Origin: Pycnopodia helianthoides
Taxonomy: Eukaryota > Echinodermata > Asteroidea > Forcipulatida > Asteriidae
DNA: 64,000 bases
Direction of reading: 5' to 3'
NCBI GenBank assembly: GCA_032158295.1
Contig: CM063254.1
Location: forward strand, 6,986,614-7,050,613
In this document: positions 44,861 through 55,162 of the stretch, in pieces
Position numbering within the stretch: position 1 is the stretch's first letter
Layout of the letters: every line of letters begins with the position of its first letter
Notes under the pieces: generated by a model
Told to the model about the DNA's origin: nothing
Database searches by the model: none
The model's input: only the letters and a program-made list of their open reading frames with translations
Position numbers and translations under genes: made by a program

Positions 44861-45890
44861 TGACGGTTCACCACACGATTCACCATGGCATGTTTGCTTG
44901 TAACTTACGTGAAAAAGGTTTTTGTTCAACACGAAAAGGGTATTACAGTGCACAAACAACACATAACCTGTTCATATTCTTTTGAACCACCTCATTCGGT
45001 TATTTGGCAGAAAATCAAACGGTTAACCCTCAAAACCAAAATAGAAAAGAAATTTATGAAATCTCTTTATTTACTCTACTACGGTGAACCGTGTAGACTT
45101 GGTTTCAAGCCTGCGATCGTGGCTTTTAGTCTACTTGATAGCCAATACATTATTGGGCTAAATAGCGCACATTGTTATATTGGCCCATGATAGCTTATCT
45201 GTGGGGGCGTTTCTCTGTGCCTGATACAGAGGAATAACCGCGATCTCAGACTTGAAATCAAGTCTATGAATGGTGTAAGTCTATGAATGGTGTAATGGTT
45301 AAGAGATACGCTTAACAAGTCAAATGTCTTGAACCTAAATGGAGTTCAGGAGAGATAAAATACTCGTGTTTTTTTTCTTCTTTTTTTATCACCTTCCTCG
45401 ACAAACAATGAATGTTCATTGCTTATAACCATTCTTTCATTTTTCAATCCCATTGTTTCTATTCTCTTTTTACTTATTTTGTATTAATGCTCACAACATA
45501 ATACCACCCCCAACAAAAAATCTACACAAATTTCAACAACAAAAATGTTGCCTGTGTGTGTTCTTTTGTGTTCAACGCTCTACTCGGCAAGAAATAGTCA
45601 TTTACTGTCAAAGCACAATCATAGTCAGCCCCCCCCCTCCCCGACAACAACATCCTCACTGCTTCGAATTGTGTATTAACGCCGTTTTCAGCAATACATG
45701 AACATTGGCTGTCTCTGAACATTCTTAGTCAGCCCCCCCCCCCCCCACAAAATCATCCTTGCTGATTTGAATTTTGTTTTAACGCCCTACTCAGCGATGA
45801 ATGGCAATCACTGTCTTTGGACATTCATAGTCATTTTAAAGCCTTATTTTGTAATGTTTAACCAAAAAATTCACGCTTAAAAAATTTCAG
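44861..45890. repeat. 1.03-kb direct repeat, copy 2
   Basis: Second copy of 42980-44012. It ends at TTTCAG where a different element (45891-46096) starts, whereas copy 1 runs into the palindrome. Confidence 0.9.
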
Positions 45891-46096
45891 ACAATCCCGG
45901 CCATATCTCGTTGGGCCCCCCTGCCCCCTTTCAATGTTGAATCACATAGTTGCACGGTCTTCTGCGTTCCAGACAACATTGAGCGGGGGGACGGGGGACG
46001 GGGGAGAGAATGTTTATTGTGAGACAGGGAATGGTTATTGTATGGTTATTGTAACGTTATAGGAACGGGTGGCCCAAGCATTTTGGCCGGGATTGT
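45891..46096. mobile_element. Small MITE with about 26-bp TIRs
   Basis: It starts ACAATCCCGGCCATATC and ends TTTTGGCCGGGATTGT; inverted similarity continues through TTGGGCC / GGCCCAA. The interior is G-rich (GGGGGACGGGGGACGGGGGA) with repeated GGTTATTGTA. A second right end of the same family is at about 44236-44264 (GGCCCAAGCATTTTGCGC, then GGGATTGT). Confidence 0.65.
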
Positions 46097-46126
46097 AGGC
46101 GCAATTTCCAGTCGTTTTGTCTTTTC

Positions 46127-46516
46127 TTAAAGACACTGGACACCTTTGGTAATATTGTCAAAGACCAGTATTCTCACTTGGTGTATCTCAACATATGCAC
46201 AAAATAACAAACCTGTGAAAATTTGAACTCAATTGGTCGTCGAAGTTGCGAGATAATGGAAGAAAAAACACCCTTGTACCGTGGACGAAGCTGTGTGCTT
46301 TCAGATGCTTGATTTCGAGACCTCACGCGTGAGGTCTCAAAATCAACTCAAATACTTTACTGAGAAACTACTTCTTTCTCAAAAACTATCGTTACTTCAG
46401 AGGAAGCCGTTTCTCACAATGTTTTATACTATCAACAGCTCTCCATTGCTCGTTACCAAGTAAGTTTTTATGCTAACAATTATTTTGAGTAAACAAATAG
46501 TGTCCAGTGCCTTTAA
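46127..46516. mobile_element. Fold-back MITE, TTAA-type ends
   Basis: It begins TTAAAGACACTGGACACCTT and ends AGTGTCCAGTGCCTTTAA. A central palindrome is GAGACCTCACGCGTGAGGTC (about 46317-46336). I associate this family with echinoderm genomes, where near-identical copies are abundant; that is recollection and could not be searched here. Confidence 0.7.
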
Positions 46517-47531
46517 CAAGCAGCTAGCGTAATACACAATACAAAGCTGAAGTGCACCAAATTTTAGCGACTGGAATATAAAATAATACTACAAAAAGCA
46601 CCGGTCCAAATACTTAATACTTCCACTAGTTTAAAACCGAATCAACACACTTTCATTCCCATTCATAAACACCTTTCCCCTAAAAATATCCACAAACCCG
46701 TACAAGTTGAAAACAAATTTGAGTTTAGCCTCAGCTCACATCGACTATTTTATGCGCGTAGAAAAACCGGGTCGCGCAAGTTTCGAACTTGCGCGCTTGT
46801 TTCAAACTCTCGCACGCAAGTTTCAAACTTGCGCGAAATTTAAACTATGCGACCTAACAAATTTGCAAAATTAACAAAAAGGTTTCCAATCTATGTTTAA
46901 ACACTTCTGACTGTGTTTATATCACACGTTTAAACATGGCCATGTGATGTCATCTCGACCAATCAGAATGGATAACCTGTCCCATGTATTTATGAATGTA
47001 GAATAGTACGAACGGCTGTTGTATTGCAAATGGGGAAAAAGAGTCTAGACAAATTCTTAGGCAAAAATAAACCAAGGATTTTTTTTCCCCTGAATTTTTT
47101 TCCCTTTCGTTTTGCTTTTTTTTTCAAAAAGGAGGCAGGCGGAGACGAGAAACTCGGAAGTTTTTTATACTTGGCCTAGCCATGAATCAACTTTAACTCG
47201 ATTAATAGCCACATAGCACAGTGGAACATTTTACTTCTAGGAATGGATGCAGAAGTTAATGCAAAACAAGTTTTTGATGGTTTGTTAGCATTTTCACCCA
47301 AAATCTTAGAGCATTTTTCAATACACATTAAAGTTTATTTTAAAACACCGCAGTTGGTAGCTTTTGTAGGATAACTCTTGGAAAAGATTTTGTTGTAAAA
47401 TAATTCATGTCCGGACTTGTGAATTTTTGGATGATTGTTACTTTAAACTTGGTGATTTCAAATAATGTTGTTACTGCTAGTTCATCAACCCTGCTGAAAA
47501 AAATCAAATTATCAAATTTATTTCAACTTAC
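46517..47531. other. Non-coding, no DTC exon found
   Basis: I looked here on the minus strand for the rest of the Deltex C-terminal domain of gene C and found none. There is an inverted pair of GCAAGTTTCGAACTTGCGCG-like words at 46775-46840. GGAGGCAGGCGGAGACGAGA at 47131-47150 resembles GGAGGCGGGCGGGGACGAGA at 13320-13339. Otherwise it is AT-rich. Confidence 0.5.
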
Positions 47532-50500
47532 CGATTGAATCCCACTTGGTATGTCATAGGTGATTGTGATCACACCAACTCCTTTAAAGCCAGAAAGCTC
47601 ATAAGAACGGCCTGTGTGTACTTTCATAGTTCCCTTTGGTTGATTTCCTTTTGGTTGACCACACACTGCTCGACATACAGGGCACATGTAATGCTTCTGT
47701 AAATGTTTCGTAATGCAAACTTTACAGAACGAATGCTTACAGCTCAATATCTGAACAGGTACATGCATATCTTTGTTAAAATCTTTTAAGCAGATGGGGC
47801 ACGATTCATCAGCTGTTTTGTCATCAGTAGAACTTGTTTTGGGGCTCGTTGAGGATGTTTTAGTGCCAGATGCTCTGTCAGATTTGATTTGATTACAGTC
47901 ATCTTTATTTAGAGTAGCTGCCATTTGCTTCGAGTCATTCTGAATGTCTTTATCAGATAGCCTGTCACTTTCCTGACCCATCCTATGTTCTGCATCACGT
48001 ACATCATCTCCAGTTTCGGTAGTTGCTGTGATTGGGGTCTGGAACATTGCGTCAAAAGACAACTTTATTGCCTCCGAAGCTTTACTGTCAATGTTCACTA
48101 AAACAATGTCCCTCAGATATTTTGTTTTGTTTTCCTGGCCACTGAAGTGAAATATTGCTTGAACAAGTGCATCAGCACAATCTTTTTTCGGGCCAGCAAT
48201 CATGCCTGAACCAATCAGTGGCATTGCCAAAGATGCAATCTTGTGGCATTCAGCTTTGAGTAAACAGTTGAGAAAGGTGTGGTACAACTCCTTCATGAAT
48301 GTCTGCATATTGTTTGGTGACCTAGGGCCTACTGCATGGATTATAGTATGGCAAAGGTTAAACCCTGGTGAAATCAGACATTCCATCACATTCACTTGTT
48401 GAATATTACACCTCTTCATGTAGTCACGACACCAGCTCTCCAATTGAAACCCAGCAGCATCCCCAATTGCCTTTGCTGCTCCTCCTGTTTTATCCAGGTT
48501 TTGCTGACAGGGACTGACAATGGCTTCTACTCGTTGCATGGTAATGTCACCCTTCCGAATGTAAATAGTTATCCCCTCATTGGTTACAAAGCATACATCG
48601 CCGATTGCACCCAGCGACTGTGTATCATTGGGACCTCGTGTAACATTAAGTGATGTGTTGTAACTGGATGTTGAATGAAATTGTGATTCACGTTTTTTAA
48701 CCTGATTTGAACGGTTTGTGTTGCCAAACTGAGACACTGCGCTATGTGTGGATGCACTCTTTGTATCTTTCGGAACCACAGATGGAGTTTTCAGCTTCTT
48801 TAGTGACTTTATATCTGCTAACTTCCTGAAGTACTGCACAACCTCCTCAACATCAACACTGCTGAGAAAGACACAGCGGATAGGATTACCAGGAAGTATT
48901 GTGATAAAGACATCATTTGGAAAGCACTCGGAAGTCTTTGAAGCTGCTTTCTCCAAATTATCCACACTTACAGAAGGAGGACAATCTACTGTTTTCCTGG
49001 ATAATCTATCATGAGTTGTCTGATAGAGTGTAATGAATTCATCTACAGCTTGTTGTATCTCTTTTGTTGATTGTTTGCTCGTACATGGTAAAAAGGTTAC
49101 CTCAACTGAGAAATCGATCTTCTTCTGAATAAATTTAACTTTACGATTTTTCAAAATCTTCTCAAATGCAGCCTTTTCAAATTTCATTAAGAAGCTGAAA
49201 GAAAACATGTCGGTAATAACAGTGTAATCTTTTTGAGTGGAGGAACCATTATCATCATAGTCACTGGTTTGTTCCAGTGGGCCTTTCACTTGAACATCTG
49301 TGGTACTTGTTTCCTTTTCCTCAAGCTTCTTGTCACCAGCTGCATGGGTTGCAGAGCTGTCTCTTTCTGCTGTCAGCTGACCAATAAAGACCTCAGGATC
49401 ACCATCTTTTGGCTGGTACCCGTTTCTTTTTTCACCAAAGACAACCTCATCTTCATAGTTCATCCCTTCTTGCTCGGTCAGTTCAACCTGTTCAGGATGA
49501 GAATAACCTGTTGCTGCTGAGGAAAAATGAGGTGCCTCATTTTGTCTGGCAACATTTTTATAAACTTCCTCCTCTACATATCTTAACTCATTGGTACATG
49601 AGAAAGATAACTTATGGATATTCTGTCTGCCCAAACTAGGGTTCGTTTTAGGCCCATAGCTGCTCATCAAACTGTGAACCACGTCAGGCAGAAGTGTGGC
49701 ATAGAATGGGTCAATCTCAACTTCTAGTGATCTGAAGAGCTGAAAGACAAAAATAATGCTTTATTTAACCTTTGCCATTCCAACATTAGATCATGCTTTC
49801 AACGTATAGGGGAAAGATGGGTCAACAGCTGAATGCTTTTTGCCCTCTTTTTCAACCAATCTTTTTTCACACACCTAAACAAATAACTGAAATGCCGGGG
49901 AAGATAAACCCCTCCTTACTGAGCTTGTGACAAATATAACTTGATAACATACTGCACTTCATTAAAAAAAGTGTACTGAAACAAGAAATAATATCATAGT
50001 ACAGCGGATAAGCTCCCATATTATGAAAATTGTGCACTTTATGAGAAAAGCATGACATTTCTAGCATAGATAGTTTTTACCAAATCATGCCCTGGATGTT
50101 TGCCCTAGATCACACGTACTACTCCAGATGGCTTCCCGTACACATTCGTTACATGACGACTCTGGCTGAAAAACACCCAGATGCCCTAGCAGAATTCAAG
50201 TCTGGACATTTTCATGGGGGAATAAATTGTCCATGTCTTAATCCCGTGTAGGAGACAGGGGATGTACAGCCTCGAAAGGAGACCACAGTCACTCTTCAGT
50301 GCTGCGAGCTGTGCCTTCTGTTTTTAAATAATCCTGACCTGTGGCCTACTAAACAGTGCCTAATTTAGTTGGAAATGACACCTTAAATGTTTTTCTACAC
50401 TGTTTGGTTCCCAAGTTAAGTGTATGTGTACACTAGACCTTGTGGACTGGTGGCCATCTTGGATTTGACCTCTCACGGTCCTCAGAGGTCAAATCTGACT

Positions 50501-52342
50501 TCCCTCCACATCTGAACATAATTCTTATGGTAAAAACTATATATGCTAGAAATTTCATGCTTTTCTCAAAAAGTGCATATTTGTTTGCTTATCCACTGCA
50601 CTATAATGGGTTGTTGACATCTATTGTTCAGCTGATTTCGCCGACCCCAAAACCTCTTTTAAATCCTTATACTGTATCAAAATACCAATTAAGCTCTATA
50701 AACCAGTGCACGCATTTTAACAAATTTAAAATATCAATTACACAAACTAAATTATTGTAAAACCTAACCAGATGACACAATGTAAACCTACCGGTGGCAA
50801 CCTTTGCACTTGTAAACTGACATCATAAAAGAGATGTTGATGAAGCAGTGTAGTTTCCCGATCTGAAGAAATAGGTAAAAATCCAAAAGACTACTTAAAA
50901 AATATATTAAAATAGGCTTAATCACTTGATCAACACTTGTTCGCATTTCACTTATTAAACATTTTCCTCCTTACTTTTCCATTATGTTGTTCTTAATGTT
51001 CACACTATTTTCAGTTTCAGTTTGCCTGGGGCCCTGTTTGTGACACCCTTCATGAGGGTAAGATGGGAATCATTTTACCTCTTCACCTAGATCTACTACT
51101 AGGCAATAGACGTTATGCACATGATTTCATTTGAGTAGGGCACCTTCAGCTAGAGGTCAAAAAAAGGTTACTCATTAGACGATTCTGTGCGCCGCGCATA
51201 CCAAGATGTGCGTTTTCCATTATTACGTCATCTCTATTCCTTTAGATGGCGGCGTGATGACGTCAATACATAAGGTCTATAGTTCAAATTTGGTAGAAGC
51301 TTTAAAATATTTCACAAAAATACTTTGTGCACAATAACTTATTTATAAAGCCCCAAATGTGCCATAACACAATGTAGACTGGCCAAGACAACTTTACTGA
51401 CCAAAAAAGGTCCCCAGACAGTAAAGCAAATGAAAGAGTTGGTGTTATAAGTACCAAGTTAAGCACAATTGACTGTGGTTAATGAGATTGGAGACAGAGA
51501 CTAATTCATGCATTATAATGACTAAATTAGTTTGTCTGGGACATAACATCACGTTAATTGTGTCCATCGGATTGGCTAAGGGACCATTCAGAATAATGAC
51601 AGTGTTATTCCTTTTCCAAAATGGTTTTGACTCCATCCCCAAATCTTGATTTTTGACCAGTTTTTTCTTGATTGGCTGCATTATGCGCCCTCCCTGAGCA
51701 TGTGTTTCGTATTTTACGTGGGTCACATTTCATATGGAGTTGCACAACATAAACGCATAAATATTGATAACCACAATATCATCAAAACGTTGTATAAATA
51801 CAATTTGTGAGTATATTATTAACTTAAAACAAATTCACATCTAAATAATGTTTGTTAAAAAATTTAAAAAACATGATTATAAAGTTTTATCTTAATACCA
51901 AGAACAACTCAACTTCTTATTTTCCATTAGTTGTTTGGGTGAGATAACGAACGATAATGGCAATTCACCTCCTAATTGGGTCAGTGCCAAGTCGTCCTCA
52001 CAAGATAATTTATCTTGACAAGGTGAACTTATTTCACAAAACTTGGCGTGATAAATTGGGCTTGATAAATTACTTTGTTGTCTAGTTACCTGGTGTCGCT
52101 ATTATGGAACTCTCCACTTACAATCACTTACCCTTTGCATCATCAAACACTACAATTGCAGCATCACGGTTGGAGTCCAGTGGATAGAGCACTTTTGTTA
52201 CATCACCGCCTTTGTTTTTGTTCTTTTGAAAATGGATGGTTATCTTATCAGCATTTTGACACTGTGAATGCACACGGCTGATACCTTGGACCAGAAGAGC
52301 TCTTCCTGTGAAGTCTGATGCATCTACGAAGTTGGTTGCCAT
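47532..52342 (-). CDS. DTX3L-like macrodomain/RING E3 ligase (gene C, 3' end missing)
   Basis: Three exons join in phase: 52342-52132 (ATG at 52342), 50862-50792 and 49739-47532, together 830 codons. Exons 1-2 encode an RRM-like domain (RALLVQGI ... AAIVVFDDAKDRETTLLHQH). The large exon holds an acidic low-complexity region, a KH-like region, one macrodomain (about residues 480-650; VTNEGITIYIRKGDITMQRV, SLAMPLIGSGMIAG) and a C3HC4 RING (CPICLKDF ... CKHSFCKVC ... CPVC, about 47806-47670). It then enters a Deltex C-terminal domain (GTMKVH ... GVGVITITYDIPSGIQS) and stops at a donor, GTAAGT. Human DTX3L partners PARP9 to ubiquitinate targets and ADP-ribosylate ubiquitin in interferon responses. 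The rest of the DTC domain is absent from the visible downstream sequence. A cryptic acceptor just upstream (TTACTTTTAG) means an extra 5' exon is possible. Confidence 0.85.
49740..50791. other. Intron 2 of gene C, nothing recognised
   Basis: Between exons 2 and 3 of gene C. Short open frames (for example 50440-50760) have no family signature. Confidence 0.5.
50863..52131. other. Intron 1 of gene C
   Basis: No coding family is visible. A short GC-rich island at about 51185-51265 contains AGATGGCGGC and TGATGACGTCAA (YY1-like and CRE-like words), which might be an internal promoter. This is a weak inference. Confidence 0.35.
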
Positions 52343-52729
52343 TCTTACAGGTCGGGCCAATACTAAAAGTAAACAGAACTAGAGATTCAGTTTTTGTTTA
52401 CTACAAAAACTAGGTGTTCGTGAGTGATGTCATCAAGTTGTGATTGATTGAATTGGTGACAAAATTTTACCTTATCAATCAAATTTCTGGTTCAGGAGTT
52501 ATATTTATTCAATAGAAAACTTCAACTGCCGTTTTGAACCAGAAGTCCATGTCAAATGAGATCACATTCTGTGTATCGTTTCTTAAGTTGTTACATATCA
52601 TCCCAACGATGTTTAGATTTTAAAAACTCAATACGTGGTTCAGAAGTTATGAATTTTTGTCAAGTAATAAACCACAAGGGAAACTGACTGGGTAAATTTC
52701 AAATAGTATGGGGTTGAACAAAAAAAAAT

Positions 52730-52802
52730 TAACTAGAGCGGGATTTGAACCAACGACCTCCGGATTAACGTACCGGCGCTCTACCAACTGAGCTATCTAG
52801 CC
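52730..52802 (-). repeat. tRNA-like unit (anticodon position GTT)
   Basis: A box TAGCTCAGTTGG and B box GGTTCAAATCC. The acceptor GGCTAGA pairs with TCTAGTT (two G-U pairs). The anticodon stem CCGG/CCGG pairs around ACGTTAA, giving GTT at positions 34-36. However, base 33 is C rather than the near-universal T, and the T stem has a mismatch, so I call it a SINE head and not a functional tRNA-Asn. Confidence 0.65.
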
Positions 52803-53026
52803 CTATATTGGCGGTCTCCCTATTTTGTCAATATCTTTGTTCGGGGGTGCCAGTCAGAAGCCATACAACCGTTAACTGCCGTGTAGCCAGGGATCACACC
52901 CAAGTTTACGATACAACCTGGGAAGCAGCAGCCACGGGATCACCTTGAGGGGATGCGACTTTTTTAATTTAAATATCAAGTAATAAACCACAAGGGAAAC
53001 TGACTGGGTAAATTTCAAATAGTATG

Positions 53027-53098
53027 GGGTTGGTAGCTCAGTTGGTAGAGCGCCGGTACGTTAATCCGGAGGTCGTTGGTTCAAATCCCGCTCTGGTC
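53027..53098 (+). repeat. tRNA-like unit, inverted partner
   Basis: The same A box, anticodon arm and B box as 52730-52802, but the acceptor 5' strand has been replaced by GGGTTGG and no longer pairs. It is followed by a T-rich tail typical of a pol III terminator. Confidence 0.65.
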
Positions 53099-55162
53099 AA
53101 TTTTTCTTTGTTCAACCCCATACCGTTATGAATTTTGATAACATGAAATTTCAACTTCCGGTTTTTACCGGAAGTCAAGGTCAAACCGGTCACATTTTGA
53201 ATAGTGCGTGTCAATTCATTTATGACCTTTCAGATGATATATGGATTGAAAAAATCAAATGCCTGTTTCAGGAGTTATGAATTTTTCAAAATTTAAACAT
53301 CAATTTCCGGTTTAGACCGGAAGTCAAGGTTAAAAAGGGTCACATTTTGTGTATCGCGTGATTAGTTTATGAAGACCTTTTAGATGGTGGATGGATTGTA
53401 AACATCTAATATGTGGTTCAGAACTTTTGATTTTTTCAAATATAAAGTTTCAACTTCCGTTTTGAACCGGAAGGCAATGTCAAATGAGGTCACACTTGGT
53501 AGCGTTGATGGAGTCTTCTGAGTCCTTTCTTATGACTTATAGATGATAAAAATAAAACATGTGGTTCAGGATTTATAATTAATGAAACATTAAATATCAA
53601 TTTTTGACTTTAACCGGAAGTCAAGGTCAAACATGGTCGCATGTTGTGTAGCACGTGATAAGTCTAACAAGACCTTTCAGATGATGTTTGAATTGTTAAA
53701 ATCCAACGTGTGGTTCAGGAGTTAAGAATTTTTCAAATAATTAGATGGATGATCCGCTGGGGTGCAATATGAGCTCTAACACCGATGGATGCGGAATGTA
53801 TTCCAGCATGGTCCCCACAGCACAATACATTTACGTGCAAAATAATCACACATGCATTTAACATACAACGTCAATGAAACTGCACGTGTCAGTGCACGTG
53901 TAGAGGAGGTTGACCCTAATTGACCGTCTTATTGACGGTCAACTGTTACGTGAGATGTATGTGTGGCTGTACAGGTACAGCCTATGTTTACGTGTGTTCT
54001 TTCACCATCGCGCGTCGTCAATGCGGGTTAACTTAAACGTGCGCGTTTTTCGACCAGATGTAAAAATCAAAATGTTGTTATCTCTGTGCAACAGTTTGAG
54101 CAGGCTTAACGTTCTACAACCTAATACAAAACAATCTCTAAAATGATCAGTAGTTTTTGAGATAAGAATTTTTGAAATTTTCAACTTCCGTTTTGAACCA
54201 GAGGTCAAGGTCAAATGGGTTCAAATTGTATGTAGCGTTTTTTGAACTTTCAGCGACCTGTCCGATGTTTTATAGATTGTAAAAATCCTACATGTGGTTC
54301 AGGAGTTATGATTTTTTACAAATATTAAACTTTGAATTAGTGTAATTTGATACCTGATGACGTCATCATGACATTATCAAGTCTGTGTCGTCTTGATACC
54401 GAGGTTCAATTGTCTGACAAGTTTCAATGTTCAATTCACTTTCAATCTTGAGTTATGCTGTAAAAAAGGCAAAAAACAGATTTTTGAAGGAAAAAAACCC
54501 GAAGGTAAACTTCGACCCAGGGTATACGACCCGAAAGTAAAGATCATACGATTTTGTGGTTAACTTTTGAAATGCTGCCCCATTTTTCAACTAAAAGATG
54601 CCCAATTATGAACATCGTAGTATAAAGATTGCCGAAACTACAGCAATAAGCAAATGGTCAATTTTCAATTTTAAAAATCTTGTAATTCAACACCCGATGA
54701 CTTCATCGTGACGTCATGACAAATGTGTTGTCTTCATATCGAGGTACAATTGCCTGATGAGTTTTAAGGTTCAATTCAGTTTCAATCTTGAGTTATGCCC
54801 GAAAAATGAAAACAAAAACAAAGGCAGACTTTGACCTTCCGGTACGACCGGAACTAAAGGTCATAAGATTTTGACGTTAGCTTTTGAAATGTTGCCCCAG
54901 TCTTGAACTATCAGATGCCCAATTATGAACATCATAGCTTTTAAATTCATTGAAATACAACTCATAGCAAATGGTCACTTTTCAACTTTAAAAATCTTGT
55001 AATTTGACACCTGATGACGTCATCGTGACGTAATGAAAACTGTGCCGTCTTCATATTGTGGTTCAATTGTCAGATGAGTTTCAAGGTTCAATTCAGTTTC
55101 AATCTTGAGTTATGTTGCCGAGAAGAGTTCTCCGGAAGAAGAAGATGAAGAAGGAAGAAAAA

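Larger units (their letters stand above)
52660..53124. mobile_element. Composite SINE with two inverted tRNA-like heads
   Basis: Flanked by target duplications GTTATGAATTTTTG (52646-52659) and GTTATGAATTTTG (53125-53137). The second copy of the host repeat (near 55430) has this site empty, which confirms the insertion. Inside are a 57-bp direct repeat (from 52660 and from 52976), a minus tRNA-like unit (52730-52802), a 170-bp body, and a plus tRNA-like unit (53027-53098) with tail TTTTTCTTTGTTCAACCCC. Target duplications of 13-14 bp imply LINE-type mobilisation. Confidence 0.75.
52378..55162 (+). repeat. Large repeat unit 1 (about 150-bp monomers)
   Basis: It begins CTAGAGATTCAGTTTTTGTT and AGGTGTTCGTGAGTGATGTC. 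The body is a chain of roughly 150-bp monomers, each with a palindrome of the form TTCCGGTTT..ACCGGAA followed by GTCAAGGTCA, plus a unique 0.4-kb segment (53745-54165). The 3' half has words CCTGATGACGTCATC and AATCTTGAGTTATG repeating about every 320 bp. It is interrupted at 52660-53124 by a tRNA-like SINE. Confidence 0.8.

Noticed and set aside
51185..51265. Core promoter of gene C at the GC-rich island
   Set aside because: The exons encoding the RRM start upstream of it at 52342, so it would have to be an internal promoter; the evidence is only two motif matches.
18785..52132. A single fused gene running from the DTX3L-like exons to the PARP catalytic exons
   Set aside because: Not excluded, but exon 3 of gene C ends in phase 0 while the first sure exon of gene B needs phase 1, and a truncated DTC domain plus the gap favour two incomplete genes. 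Reported as an open question instead.
52730..53098. Two functional tRNA-Asn genes
   Set aside because: Base 33 is C, the T stem is mismatched, one acceptor is broken, and both lie inside a SINE-like insertion with target duplications.
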